Below, one piece after another: positions 28,120 through 36,815 of a stretch of 64,000 nt of DNA. Source of the DNA: Paracoccaceae bacterium (GTDB taxonomy: Bacteria > Pseudomonadota > Alphaproteobacteria > Rhodobacterales > Rhodobacteraceae). The notes below the pieces were generated by a model, which was given only the letters and a program-made list of their open reading frames with translations, was not told the DNA's origin and did not search any database. Location of the stretch: NCBI GenBank assembly GCA_020622085.1, contig JAHRYM010000001.1, positions 619,117 through 683,116 of the forward strand, written 5' to 3'. The stretch's first letter is position 1. Each line of letters opens with the position of its first letter. The position numbers and the translations under genes were made by a program.

Positions 28120-29113
28120 GATGACCTTTCAGGGATTTGCGTTCGGCCAGCGGGAAGACGGCCATGCCGATCCCGATGGCGAACCATAATGTGGTGACGC
28201 GGATGATGGCAGTGGCGGGCACAGAGACGGCCAGGGGAATGCCGGCCAGCGTCAGGAGCGCGATCATGGCCGCCTCGGCGCCGCCGACGCCGCCGGGGGC
28301 GCCAGTCAGGCCGCCGGCGAGGGTGGCGAAGACGAAGATGGCGATGGCGGTCCAGAGACCCGGATCGGCACCCATCCACGCAAGCAGCAGGTGGAAGGCG
28401 TAGCCTTCGGCGAACCAGCCCATGAGGCCAAGGACCAGCGCGAGCATCAGCGTCGGGCCGTGGCTGAAGCGCTCAAGCGACAGCGCCGCGCGGCGGACCT
28501 TGGCGAAGAGGCGCGGAAGGCGGCCGGTGGTGCGGTAGCCCATATGGGCGATCCATGCCAGAAGCCGCGGCCGTGTGGCCATGAAAGCCGCAGCCAGCGC
28601 CAGCACCGTTACCGGCAGTGCGCCGCGGATGCCGGTCGTTGCCTGGGTAAGCGCCACGCCAAGGATCAGCGCCATGGCAACCAGATCGGCGGCGCGGTCG
28701 ACAAGAACCATCGGCGCGGTGCGTTCATAGGCCCAGCCGGTTTCGCGCCTGAGCCAGCGCATGCGGACCAGTTCGCCGACGCGGCCGGGCGTCACGCTCA
28801 TGGCAAAGCCGCCAAGGAAGTGGCGGATATCCTGCCCAAGGCGCGTGGGCATCCCGAGCCGCTGCGCAAAAAGATGCCAGCGCAATCCGCGCATCAGGTA
28901 ATTGGCGAGCGACAGAAGCAGCAAAAGCCCGATCTGCCAGAGGTGCAGGCGCGCGATCTGCTGCATCGTCTCGCGCCAGCCGGTGGCCGCGATGACCCCG
29001 GCCAGACCGAGCAGAAACAGCCCGGCAAGTCCGACGACGAACAGCCGGTCGCGCCACCGTTTTCTCGGCGCGGCATCGGGTGTGGATGGCAGGGGCGTGT
29101 CGCTGGTCATCAT
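28100..29113 (-). CDS. UPF0104 / flippase-like membrane protein
   Basis: A 337-residue integral membrane protein with about eight hydrophobic helices. It has the lysylphosphatidylglycerol-synthase-type transmembrane fold: NYLMRGLRWHLF, the block SVTPGRVGELVRMRWL and the C-terminal GGLTGAPGGVGGAEAAMIALL. Family members include AglD and the N-terminal domain of MprF. Many sit next to glycan genes and are suspected flippases. Here it is first in a three-gene unit with dprE1 and dprE2, so moving or handling a polyprenyl-linked sugar is a reasonable guess. Start at ATG 29113 behind GCGGGG. Confidence 0.8.
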   Translation of the reverse strand: MMTSDTPLPSTPDAAPRKRWRDRLFVVGLAGLFLLGLAGVIAATGWRETMQQIARLHLWQIGLLLLLSLANYLMRGLRWHLFAQRLGMPTRLGQDIRHFLGGFAMSVTPGRVGELVRMRWLRRETGWAYERTAPMVLVDRAADLVAMALILGVALTQATTGIRGALPVTVLALAAAFMATRPRLLAWIAHMGYRTTGRLPRLFAKVRRAALSLERFSHGPTLMLALVLGLMGWFAEGYAFHLLLAWMGADPGLWTAIAIFVFATLAGGLTGAPGGVGGAEAAMIALLTLAGIPLAVSVPATAIIRVTTLWFAIGIGMAVFPLAERKSLKGHHALESR

Positions 29114-29187
29114 TGCCCCGCAGTTAGATACAGAATGGGGCAGGATTATGAAGTTGTTTCGAAAACTCCCACAGTCTCTGGGAGTGA

Positions 29188-29481
29188 TCACTCGAAAACG
29201 TCGGACCACTCCGGGTGTTTGCCGGCCTGCGCCTTGACATAGGGGCAAAGCGCCACGACGCGGACACCTTCGGCGCGGGCGTCGGCCACCAGCCGTTCCA
29301 CCATCCTTAGCCCGGCCCCGGTGCCACGCATTGCATCCGGCACGAAAGTGTGGTCGGCGATGATGCGGCTGGGCGAGACGACCGACCAGGTCAGCTCGGC
29401 CTCGGCCCCGTTCAGGTCAAGGACATAGCGGCCCTTGGTGGGGCCCTGTTCGCGGGTGATCCGGGGGGCGCTGTCGGTCAT
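29188..29481 (-). CDS. GNAT-like small N-acetyltransferase (PF14542 type)
   Basis: A 97-residue minimal GCN5-related domain. The acetyl-CoA loop reads VPDAMRGTGAGLRMVERLV and the C-terminal block VVALCPYVKAQAGKHPEW is the family hallmark. AGGAG lies eight bases before the ATG. Proteins of this small family have no assigned substrate. It lies between the UPF0104 gene and topA, on the same strand as both. Confidence 0.88.
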   Translation of the reverse strand: MTDSAPRITREQGPTKGRYVLDLNGAEAELTWSVVSPSRIIADHTFVPDAMRGTGAGLRMVERLVADARAEGVRVVALCPYVKAQAGKHPEWSDVFE

Positions 29482-29555
29482 GGCTTTCTCCTGTGAAGGT
29501 GGCGTCAGCGGCGCGGGAAGCCCGGCTTTCGATCCGCGACCGGACCGCCGTTCCG

Positions 29556-32168
29556 TCAGCCTGCGGTCCTGGTCCTGGCGGCAGCGGTCTTGGCGCCGGC
29601 TTTCGGCTTGGCGGCGGCCTTCGGTTTCGCTGCGGCCTTGGGCTTCGCCGTCTTGGCCGGTGCCTTATCCGCCTTGGCGGCCGGCTTGCGGGCTGTCTTG
29701 CCCTTGCCGGACTTCGCGGCCTTTTCCGCCAGCAGCGGCAGGGCGGCGTCCAGCGTCATGTCCTCGGGCTCGGTCCCCTTGGGAAGCGTGGCGTTGACCT
29801 TGCCCCATTTCACGTAAGGGCCGTAGCGCCCCGGCATGACCTGCACGGCGCCGCCATCGGGGTGTTCGCCCAGTTCCTTCAGCGGTTGCGCGGCGGCCCC
29901 ACGGCCCGGGCCGCGGGCGGCCTTCTGTGCCAGAACCTCGACCGCGCGGTTCATGCCGAGGGTGAAGACCTCTTCGACATCGGGCAAGTTGGCGTAGATC
30001 GAGAGGTGCTTCACATAGGGGCCAAAGCGGCCGATGCTCGCCTCGACCGGTTCGCCATCGGCGGGGTGCATTCCCACCAGACGCGGCAGGGCCAGCAGTT
30101 CCAGCGCGCGTTCAAGCGTCAGGCTGTCTGGCGACCAACCCTTTGGCAGGCTGGCGCGCGGCGGCTTCGGAGCGTCGGCCGTGGCTTCGCCGCGCTGGAC
30201 GTAAGGCCCGAAACGCCCGGTGCGGAGCGAGACTTCGGCCCCCTGATCATCGGTGCCCAGCACGCGGTCGCCGGTTGCCGCATCCTCGCTGGCCGACAGC
30301 GGTCGGGTGTAGCGGCATTCGGGATAATTCGAACAGCCGATGAAGGCGCCGCCAGACCGCGCGGTTTTCAGGTTCAGCCGGCCCTTGCCGCAGGTCGGGC
30401 AGGATCGCGGGTCCGATCCATCGGCGCGCGGCGGGTAAAGATGCGGGGCAAGGAAATTGTCGATCGTCTCCAGCACCTCGCCGATGCGCAGATCGGCCGT
30501 GCCGGCGATGGCGGCGGAAAAGTCGCGCCAGAAGCGTTCCAGCACTTCCTTGTAGGGCCGGGTGCCGGCGGAGATGTCGTCAAGCTGTTCTTCCAGATCG
30601 GCGGTGAAGTCGTATTCGACGTAGCGCGGGAAGTAGTTGGCGAGGAAGGCCGTGACCAGCCGGCCCTTGTCTTCCGGGATCAGGCGGTTCTTGTCCTTGC
30701 GGACATATTCGCGGTCCTGGATCGTGGTGATGACGCTCGCGTAGGTCGAGGGGCGACCGATACCCAGTTCCTCCATGCGCTTCACAAGCGTCGCCTCGGT
30801 ATAGCGGGGGGGCGGCTGGGTGAAGTGCTGTTCGGGCGTCACCTTGCGCTTGGCCGCCGGTTCGCCTTGCGCGATCTGGGGTAGGCGGCCTTCGTCGTCG
30901 CCGTCATCGTCGCGGCCCTGATCGTAGATCTTCAGGAAGCCGTCGAACAGCACCACCTGGCCGTTGGCGCGCAACTCGACCTGACCATCGGCGCTGCCCA
31001 CGTCGACGGTGGTGCGTTCCATCCGTGCCGCCGCCATCTGACTGGCAAGCGTCCGTTTCCAGATCAGGTCGTAAAGCTTGCGCTGGTCATCTTCCACCCG
31101 CAGCTTTTCCGGCGACAGGCTCATGTCGGTGGGCCGGATGCATTCGTGGGCTTCCTGCGCGTTCTTGGCCTTGTTCTTGTACATGCGCGGGCTGTCGGGG
31201 ACGTAATCGGCGCCAAAGCGGCGCTTGATCTCATCGCGCGCGGCCATCACCGCTTCGGGCGCCATGTCGATGCCGTCGGTCCGCATGTAGGTGATGTGGC
31301 CCGCCTCATAAAGCCGCTGCGCTGCGTTCATGCACTGCTTGGCGCCCATGCCGTATTTGCGGCTGGCTTCCTGTTGCAGGGTCGAGGTCATGAAGGGCGG
31401 CCAGGGATTGCGGGTCGCGGGCTTGGCCTCGATCGACTTCACGCTCAGGTCGCGGTGATTGACCGCCTCGACCGCCAGCGCCGCGTTTTCGGCATTGGTG
31501 ATGTCGAACTTTTCCAGCTTCTTGCCGCCCAGAACCGTCAGGCGGGCCGAATATTCCTGCCCCGATGGCGTGGCGAGGATCGCCTCGACCGTCCAGTATT
31601 CGCGGGCGCGGAAGGCCTCGATCTCCATCTCGCGGTCGACGATCAGCCGCAGGCAGACCGACTGCACCCGCCCCGCCGACTTTGCGCCCGGGAGTTTCCG
31701 CCAGAGCACGGGCGAAAGGTTGAAGCCCACAAGATAGTCCAGCGCGCGGCGGGCAAGGTAGGCCTCGACCAGTTCCATATCCACGTCGCGGGGCTTGGCC
31801 ATCGCTTCGGTCACGGCGGCCTTGGTGATGGCGTTGAAAGTCACGCGGCGGACGGTCTTGCCCTTCTTCAGGCTGGTGGCCAGCGCCTCTTTCAGGTGCC
31901 AGGAAATCGCCTCGCCTTCGCGATCAGGGTCGGTGGCGAGGATCAGCGTGTCGTCGGATTTCAGCGCCTCGGCAATCGCGCGGACGTGCTTCTTGCTGTC
32001 GGCGGCGACTTCCCAGCGCATGTCGAAATCATGTTCGGGATCGACCGAGCCATCCTTCGGCGGCAGGTCGCGGACATGGCCGTAAGAGGCCAAAACGACA
32101 TAGTCGTCGCCAAGATATTTGTTGATTGTCTTGGCCTTGGCAGGGGATTCGACGACGACGACGGCCAT
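29556..32168 (-). CDS. topA: DNA topoisomerase I
   Basis: An 870-residue type IA topoisomerase that relaxes negative supercoils. The Toprim motif VVVESPAKAKTI is at the N terminus; the catalytic tyrosine is in ITYMRTDGIDM near residue 303. One C4 zinc ribbon (CPTCGKG...CSNYPEC) is followed by three FGPYV-type repeats and a Lys/Ala/Pro-rich tail of about 45 residues that should bind DNA nonspecifically. The start at 32168 (MAVVVVES) follows AAAGGTGG. Confidence 0.97.
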   Translation of the reverse strand: MAVVVVESPAKAKTINKYLGDDYVVLASYGHVRDLPPKDGSVDPEHDFDMRWEVAADSKKHVRAIAEALKSDDTLILATDPDREGEAISWHLKEALATSLKKGKTVRRVTFNAITKAAVTEAMAKPRDVDMELVEAYLARRALDYLVGFNLSPVLWRKLPGAKSAGRVQSVCLRLIVDREMEIEAFRAREYWTVEAILATPSGQEYSARLTVLGGKKLEKFDITNAENAALAVEAVNHRDLSVKSIEAKPATRNPWPPFMTSTLQQEASRKYGMGAKQCMNAAQRLYEAGHITYMRTDGIDMAPEAVMAARDEIKRRFGADYVPDSPRMYKNKAKNAQEAHECIRPTDMSLSPEKLRVEDDQRKLYDLIWKRTLASQMAAARMERTTVDVGSADGQVELRANGQVVLFDGFLKIYDQGRDDDGDDEGRLPQIAQGEPAAKRKVTPEQHFTQPPPRYTEATLVKRMEELGIGRPSTYASVITTIQDREYVRKDKNRLIPEDKGRLVTAFLANYFPRYVEYDFTADLEEQLDDISAGTRPYKEVLERFWRDFSAAIAGTADLRIGEVLETIDNFLAPHLYPPRADGSDPRSCPTCGKGRLNLKTARSGGAFIGCSNYPECRYTRPLSASEDAATGDRVLGTDDQGAEVSLRTGRFGPYVQRGEATADAPKPPRASLPKGWSPDSLTLERALELLALPRLVGMHPADGEPVEASIGRFGPYVKHLSIYANLPDVEEVFTLGMNRAVEVLAQKAARGPGRGAAAQPLKELGEHPDGGAVQVMPGRYGPYVKWGKVNATLPKGTEPEDMTLDAALPLLAEKAAKSGKGKTARKPAAKADKAPAKTAKPKAAAKPKAAAKPKAGAKTAAARTRTAG

Positions 32169-32277
32169 TGACCACCTTTGAAAACGGGGATGCTGGTTCG
32201 GGCGGCGACCATGAGCCGCAACTTGCGGGATTGTCAATGCAGGGCGACATGACCCCTGTTCCCGCGTGGGGCAAGGC

Positions 32278-32775
32278 TCAGCCGCCGGAAATGGGGTCGA
32301 TCGCGGTGACTTCAAGTTCCAGCGGTCCGGCAGGGCGGCGCCAGGTGACGCTGTCGCCCACCCGCGCGCCGATCAACGCCCGGGCCAGAGGGGATTGCGG
32401 TGCGATCAGGCCAAGGGTCGCGTCGGCCTCGTCTTCGCCGACGATTTCGTAGGTGGACTGCGCGTCATCCTCGTCCACGACAGTGATGCGGGTTCCGAAG
32501 GCGACATCCGTCGGTGCCTCTGGCGGTTCGACCGGGATTGCGCTGCGCAGCCGTGCCTCCAGATAGCGGATGTCGCGTTCGGCGGCCTTTTCCGGCAGGC
32601 GGTCCAGCCGGTCGGCCCGCGCTTTCAGTTGCGCCAATTCGCCTTGCGTCGCCGCCAGCCGGTCCTGCAGGGCCTTCAGCCCGCGCGGCGTGACGTAGTT
32701 CGGGTGGGATGAAATCGGCAGGTCGGGCAACGGTTCATTGTCCGGCCCGTCTTCCTTGACGAAGGCGCGGCTCAT
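32278..32775 (-). CDS. Gre-family (GreB-like) transcription factor with altered tip
   Basis: A 165-residue protein with the Gre layout: an N-terminal coiled coil (about residues 28-85, with ITPRGL-like YVTPRGLKALQDRL) and a C-terminal FKBP-like domain containing SPLARALIGARVGDSVTWRRP, a clear GreA/GreB match. The acidic tip motif of true cleavage factors (GDLSENAEY type) is replaced by DRLPEKAAERDI, so the usual Asp and Glu are not in register. It may act in the RNA polymerase secondary channel without stimulating cleavage. Its ATG overlaps the stop of the Nudix gene (ATGA). Confidence 0.75.
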   Translation of the reverse strand: MSRAFVKEDGPDNEPLPDLPISSHPNYVTPRGLKALQDRLAATQGELAQLKARADRLDRLPEKAAERDIRYLEARLRSAIPVEPPEAPTDVAFGTRITVVDEDDAQSTYEIVGEDEADATLGLIAPQSPLARALIGARVGDSVTWRRPAGPLELEVTAIDPISGG

Positions 32776-33236
32776 TTCACGATCACCTCCAGCGGGTCGT
32801 AGTGGACGGGGGTCTCGGGGTCGAAGGCGACATGCGGCAGGCTGTCGGGTTTGAACCGGATGGCCGCCAGTTCGGTGCGGGTGAAAAGCCGCCTTTGGCT
32901 GACCACGCCTTCGGGATCGGTCCAGGGCGCATCAAGCTGCCCGGCGGTGATTGTGCAGCGGTAGTAAAGATCGACCTGATGAAAGCCGGTTTGCGGGTCG
33001 TGGAATTCATTGACCAGCGCCAGCGCGCCGGGGGCGATGGTCAGGCCGGTTTCCTCGTGCACTTCGCGCACCAGATTGTCGGGCAGCGGACTTCCGGCAT
33101 GGACGCCGCCGCCCGGCGCGCACCACAGGGGTGGGGTGGCGTTGCGATAGGCATTGACCAGCAAAAGCCGGTCCTGATGCAGGATCAGGGCGCGGACGGC
33201 AAGCCGGGGCATTCTGGGGCGAGGCGTAGCGGGCAT
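32772..33236 (-). CDS. Nudix hydrolase
   Basis: A 154-residue Nudix domain protein. The metal-binding part of the Nudix box, REVHEETGL, is intact; the start of the box reads GGGVHAGSP, lacking the usual early glutamate. The substrate, some nucleoside diphosphate derivative, cannot be predicted. Start codons at 33242 (GTG), 33236 (ATG) and 33212 (ATG) are possible; the choice is uncertain. It is translated before and coupled to the Gre-like gene. Confidence 0.8.
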   Translation of the reverse strand: MPATPRPRMPRLAVRALILHQDRLLLVNAYRNATPPLWCAPGGGVHAGSPLPDNLVREVHEETGLTIAPGALALVNEFHDPQTGFHQVDLYYRCTITAGQLDAPWTDPEGVVSQRRLFTRTELAAIRFKPDSLPHVAFDPETPVHYDPLEVIVK

Positions 33237-33327
33237 CGGCACAGACTGGCGTGACCTGCGGCCAAGGGCAAGGGCGAAGCGTTTGCGGGGGCTTTCGCGC
33301 GGCAGGTTGCCGCCCTATCTGGATGCC

Positions 33328-33645
33328 ATGCGATGGCTGTTCGTTTTCCTGGCCTTGGTGCTGCCGCTTCCGGCGCGGGCGGATTGCGTCGTGCTGTTGC
33401 ATGGGCTTGCACGCACGAAGGCGTCTTTCATGCCTCTGTCGCGGGTGCTGGTCCGTGCCGGGTATCAGGTTGTGAACCTTGGTTATCCCTCGACCGAAGC
33501 CCCGGTCGAGGATCTGTCGGACCTTGTCGCCCCGGCGGTCGCGGCCTGCGAAAACCAGCGGGTGCATTTCGTCACCCATTCGATGGGTGGCATCCTGTTG
33601 CGGGACTGGCTCGCGCATCATCAACCGGCAAACCCCGGCCGGATC
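33328..33645 (+). pseudogene. 5' part of a secreted alpha/beta hydrolase (lipase-like) gene split by an IS66 element
   Basis: The 106 codons before the insertion encode a signal peptide (LFVFLALVLPLPARA), the oxyanion motif VLLHGLART and the nucleophile elbow FVTHSMGG with Ser85. The frame then runs into the insertion sequence and stops after about 16 foreign codons at 33693. Removing the element and one copy of the 8-bp duplication joins this half in frame to the segment at 36380-36796, giving a 244-residue protein. Confidence 0.92.
33638..33645. repeat. target-site duplication, left copy
   Basis: GCCGGATC directly precedes the left inverted repeat and is repeated exactly at 36372-36379. 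Eight bases is the duplication length typical of IS66-family elements. Confidence 0.93.
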
Positions 33646-33736
33646 GTATGCGCCGCCTTCGCCCCATTGATTTCGCCGGTTCCCCAGCGCTGACCGAGAG
33701 GTGAGTCTCGTTCTGAGGTTTCAGAAGGAGACGGCG

Positions 33737-34147
33737 ATGGCAGACGGTGGGGATGGGTTCGAGGGCCGCATCGCGGTTGTCCAGCGGACGCGGGGTTATC
33801 GGAAGTGGTCGGAGGAAGTGAAGGCCCGGATTGTGGCCGAGAGCTTCCGGGCCGGGGCTCGGGTTGTGGATGTGGCGCGGCGGCACGGGGTGCTTGCGCA
33901 TCAGCTCTCGAACTGGCGGCGTCAGGCGCGGCAAGGACTGCTGGCTCTGCCCGAGGATGCCTTGGAGAATCTGGAGGTGGCCTTCGTGCCGCTCGCGGTG
34001 GAGCCGGAGGTCGCGGCGACCGGAGGTGACGCAGCTTTCGGCGCTGTCACAATCGTGGTCGGCGGCGATGTCGTGCTGCGGGTTCCGGGGGATGTTCCGG
34101 CCGAACGGGCGGCGGCCCTGGTGCGGGCGCTGCGAGCCGTGGCGTGA
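33737..34147 (+). CDS. tnpA: IS66 family accessory protein TnpA
   Basis: A 136-residue helix-turn-helix protein; the segment RKWSEEVKARIVAESFRAGARVVDVARRHGV is partly visible as the IS66 Orf1 motif, with SNWRRQARQG closing the helix-turn-helix. It is required with TnpB for IS66 transposition, though its exact role is unsettled. GAAGGAG precedes the start. Its stop overlaps the tnpB GTG start. Confidence 0.92.
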   Translation: MADGGDGFEGRIAVVQRTRGYRKWSEEVKARIVAESFRAGARVVDVARRHGVLAHQLSNWRRQARQGLLALPEDALENLEVAFVPLAVEPEVAATGGDAAFGAVTIVVGGDVVLRVPGDVPAERAAALVRALRAVA

Positions 34148-34497
34148 TCGTCGCCGGCCAGCGGCTGCCGATCGTGGTGGCGACCAAGCCCGTCGACTTC
34201 CGCGGCGGCCATCAGGCTCTGGCGCTGATCGTGCAGGAGCAACTGAAGCTTGATCCGCATTCCGGCGTGACGGTGATCTTCCGATCGAAACGCGGCGACC
34301 GGCTGAAGATTCTGGTCTGGGATGGCAGCGGCCTGGTGCTGATCTACAAGCGACTCGAGACGGGGAGCTTTGCATGGCCCAAGGTCCAAGACGGAATCAT
34401 GCGACTGTCCCGGGCCCAATACGAAGCTTTGTTCGACGGACTCGACTGGCGTCGCGTGGTGGCGCAGCGGGTGGCGCCGCCGGCTGCGGCAGGGTGA
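34144..34497 (+). CDS. tnpB: IS66 family Orf2 protein TnpB
   Basis: A 117-residue protein with the conserved blocks TKPVDFRGGHQALA, LKILVWDGSGLVLIYKRLE and F-x-WP (FAWPKV). It starts with GTG in a GTGA overlap with tnpA. It is intact and of normal length for the family. Confidence 0.93.
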   Translation: MIVAGQRLPIVVATKPVDFRGGHQALALIVQEQLKLDPHSGVTVIFRSKRGDRLKILVWDGSGLVLIYKRLETGSFAWPKVQDGIMRLSRAQYEALFDGLDWRRVVAQRVAPPAAAG

Positions 34498-34561
34498 CTC
34501 AGACGGTCCTTTCCGGCCTTGTTTTATTGGGATCTTCTGCCCGGCTCGGGTAGAAGGGTGC

Positions 34562-36251
34562 ATGTCGCAGCCCCTCGATCTCAGCCAGTTTCCCGACCTT
34601 CCACCCGAGGTGGTGAGGGCGTTCGCGGCTCAGCATGCGGCGCTGGAAGCGGCCCGTTTCGATGCGTCCGTCGAGCGCGCCGCCCGGCTGCATGAGCAGG
34701 CGGTGGGGGCCGAGAAGGACGCCTTCATCACCGAATTGAAGGAGCTGATCGGGAAGCTGGAAGGTCAGATCGCGCAGTATCGCCATGCGAAGTTTGGGCC
34801 GAAGTCGGAGAAGCTCGATCCGGCGCAGCTGGAACTGGCGCTGGAGGATCTCGAGACCGCCATCGCCGAGACCCAAGCGCAGATCGCGGCCGTCGAGGAA
34901 AAGATCGCGGCCAGCGTCCCCGATCCCGAGAAGAACGCCCCCGCGCCGCGCAAGGCCCGCGCCCTGCCGTGCCACCTGCCCGCGGGTCGAACGGGTGATC
35001 GAGCCGGCCAGCATCGTTTGCCCGTGCGGCTGTGGTGACATGGTCCGCATCGGCGAGGACAAGACCGAGCGGCTCGACATCATTCCCGCCCGCTATCAGG
35101 TCATCGTCACGATCCGCCCGAAGTATGCCTGTCCGAAAGGGCGGGCCGGGGTGGTTCAGGCCAAAGCCCCGGCACACCTTCTGGAGGGGAGTTGGCCGAC
35201 CGAGGCGCTCTTGGCCCATGTCGCACTTGCCAAGCATTCCGAGCACATGCCGCTGAACCGCCAGGCCATCGTCATGGCGCGGCTCGGCGTGCCGATCGAC
35301 CGCTCGGTTCTGGCCGACTGGATGGGGCGCACCGGGGCGCTGATCGCGCCGGTGGTCGACCGCATGGCGGTGCTGCTGAAGGCAGGCAGCTCCCGGCTCT
35401 ACATGGACGAGACCACGGCGCCGGTGCTGGATCCGGGGCGGGGCAAGACCAAGACCGGCGATCTCTGGGCGATGCTGCGGGATGATCGAGGATGGGGAGG
35501 TCCCCTGCCGCCCGGCGTCGTCTTCCACTACCGCCCCGGCCGCCGCGGCGAGTTCGCCGACGAGATCCTCGACGGCTTCGACGGCACGATCCAAGTCGAC
35601 GCCTACGGCGGCTACAGCCACCTGGCCAAACCTGATCGCAAGGGCGGCAAGCCGCTGAAGCTGGCTTTCTGCTGGGCGCATGGCCGGAGAAAGCTGATCA
35701 AGGTCAAGCCGAAGAAGGGCTCGCCCATCGTCGACGAGGCGCTCCTGCGCATCGCAGCCCTCTACAATGTCGAGGACGCGATCCGCGGCTCCGCCGCCGA
35801 ACACCGCCGCACCGTCCGGCAGGATCTGTCCCGCCCGCTGGTCGACGCCTTCTTCAGCTGGCTCACCGCCCAAGCCGGCCGGGTCTCGCGCAAGTCAGAC
35901 CTCGGCAAGGCCATGGCCTACATGCTCCGCCGCCAGGACGGCTTCCGGCTGTTTCTGGACGATGGCCACCTCGACATCGACTCCAACCTGGTCGAGAACG
36001 CCATTCGCAGCCCGGCCATGAACCGCCGCAACGCCCTCTTCGCGGGCCACGACGAGGGCGGCCGGTCCTGGGCACGCTTCGCCAGCCTGATCGGCACCTG
36101 CAAGATGAACGGGGTCGAGCCCTATGCCTACCTGGTCGATCTCTTCACCCGGCTCGCCCATGGCCATCTCGACAAGGACATCGACGCGCTGATGCCCTGG
36201 GCCCACATCCCAGCGATCCAACCCGAGATCGCCTCACTTCCGGAAAAATGA
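34562..36251 (+). pseudogene. tnpC: IS66 transposase TnpC, frameshifted
   Basis: The transposase gene reads normally from MSQPLDLSQFPDLPP through the leucine-zipper/coiled-coil region to ALPCHLP, about 140 codons. It then shifts frame at the C run 34979-34981; the other frame continues RVERVIEPASIVCPCGCGD, the zinc-finger region, and runs through the DDE domain (RLYMDETTAPVLD, IQVDAYGGY, NLVENAIRSPAMNRRNALFAG) to the normal C terminus. One extra C explains it. Unless it is a sequencing error or is bypassed by ribosomal slippage, this copy cannot make full-length transposase. Confidence 0.88.
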
Positions 36252-36371
36252 CCTCACCTGGGAGTCCCCGGTGAGCTCATATGAGCGCTCAAAACCCGCG
36301 ACCATCAACCTCCCGCGCAACGGGCCCGACGACCGCAAGCGGAGATGCAATGAGGCGGAGACGTCGCTTAC

Positions 36372-36379
36372 GCCGGATC
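36372..36379. repeat. target-site duplication, right copy
   Basis: GCCGGATC follows the right inverted repeat and equals the left copy at 33638-33645. Confidence 0.93.
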
Positions 36380-36796
36380 GCCATGCTGGCGCCGCCGAAC
36401 GCCGGTTCTGACCTGGTGGACAAGCTTGGCTGGCTGGCACCGTTCCGTTGGATCAACGGCCCGGCCGGGTCCGAGCTGGGGACAGGGTCGGACGCGCTGC
36501 CATGGCAGATGGGTCCGCTGCGGGCCGAGGTGGGGATCATCGCGGGGACACGGACGCTGAACCCGGTCTATTCGGCACTGATCCCCGGTGCCGACGATGG
36601 CAAGGTCAGCGTCGGAAGCACCCGCCTGCCAGGGATGCGAGACCACCTGACCGTCACTGCGACGCATACGTTCATCATGAACAATCCGCTGGTGATCGCC
36701 GAGGTGCTGATCTTCCTGCAGGAAGGGCACTTCGACCATCACCTGACGACCGGACAGGCGATTGGCCGCATCGCCGCACTTTGGCGGCAGGACTAG
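36380..36796 (+). pseudogene. 3' part of the split alpha/beta hydrolase gene
   Basis: This half encodes 138 residues starting AMLAPPNAGSDLVDKLG, continuing in frame after the left part once the insertion is removed. It contains the C-terminal catalytic acid/histidine region, including a histidine in TATHTFIMNN. The original protein would be a small periplasmic or secreted lipase-like hydrolase. It converges with purK. Confidence 0.9.
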
Positions 36797-36815
36797 CCGT
36801 TGGCAGCCTTGAGCG

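Larger units (their letters stand above)
33646..36371 (+). mobile_element. IS66-family insertion sequence, 2726 bp
   Basis: The element carries the three-gene IS66 set tnpA, tnpB and tnpC. Its ends are imperfect inverted repeats: the left starts GTATGCGCCGCCTTCGCC and the right, read inward, GTAAGCGACGTCTCCGCC, with 19 of the first 25 positions equal. It is flanked by perfect 8-bp duplications GCCGGATC. It interrupts a secreted hydrolase gene. The near-perfect repair of the target frame suggests a recent insertion, yet the tnpC gene has a one-base frameshift. Confidence 0.95.

Noticed and set aside
29590-29660. Repetitive Lys/Ala/Pro codons at the topA 3' end as a tandem repeat element
   Set aside because: It is the low-complexity basic tail normal for alphaproteobacterial topoisomerase I.
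34950-35000. Programmed ribosomal frameshift in tnpC
   Set aside because: IS66 tnpC is normally a single frame, and no slippery heptamer or stimulatory structure was evident; a simple one-base insertion explains the data better.
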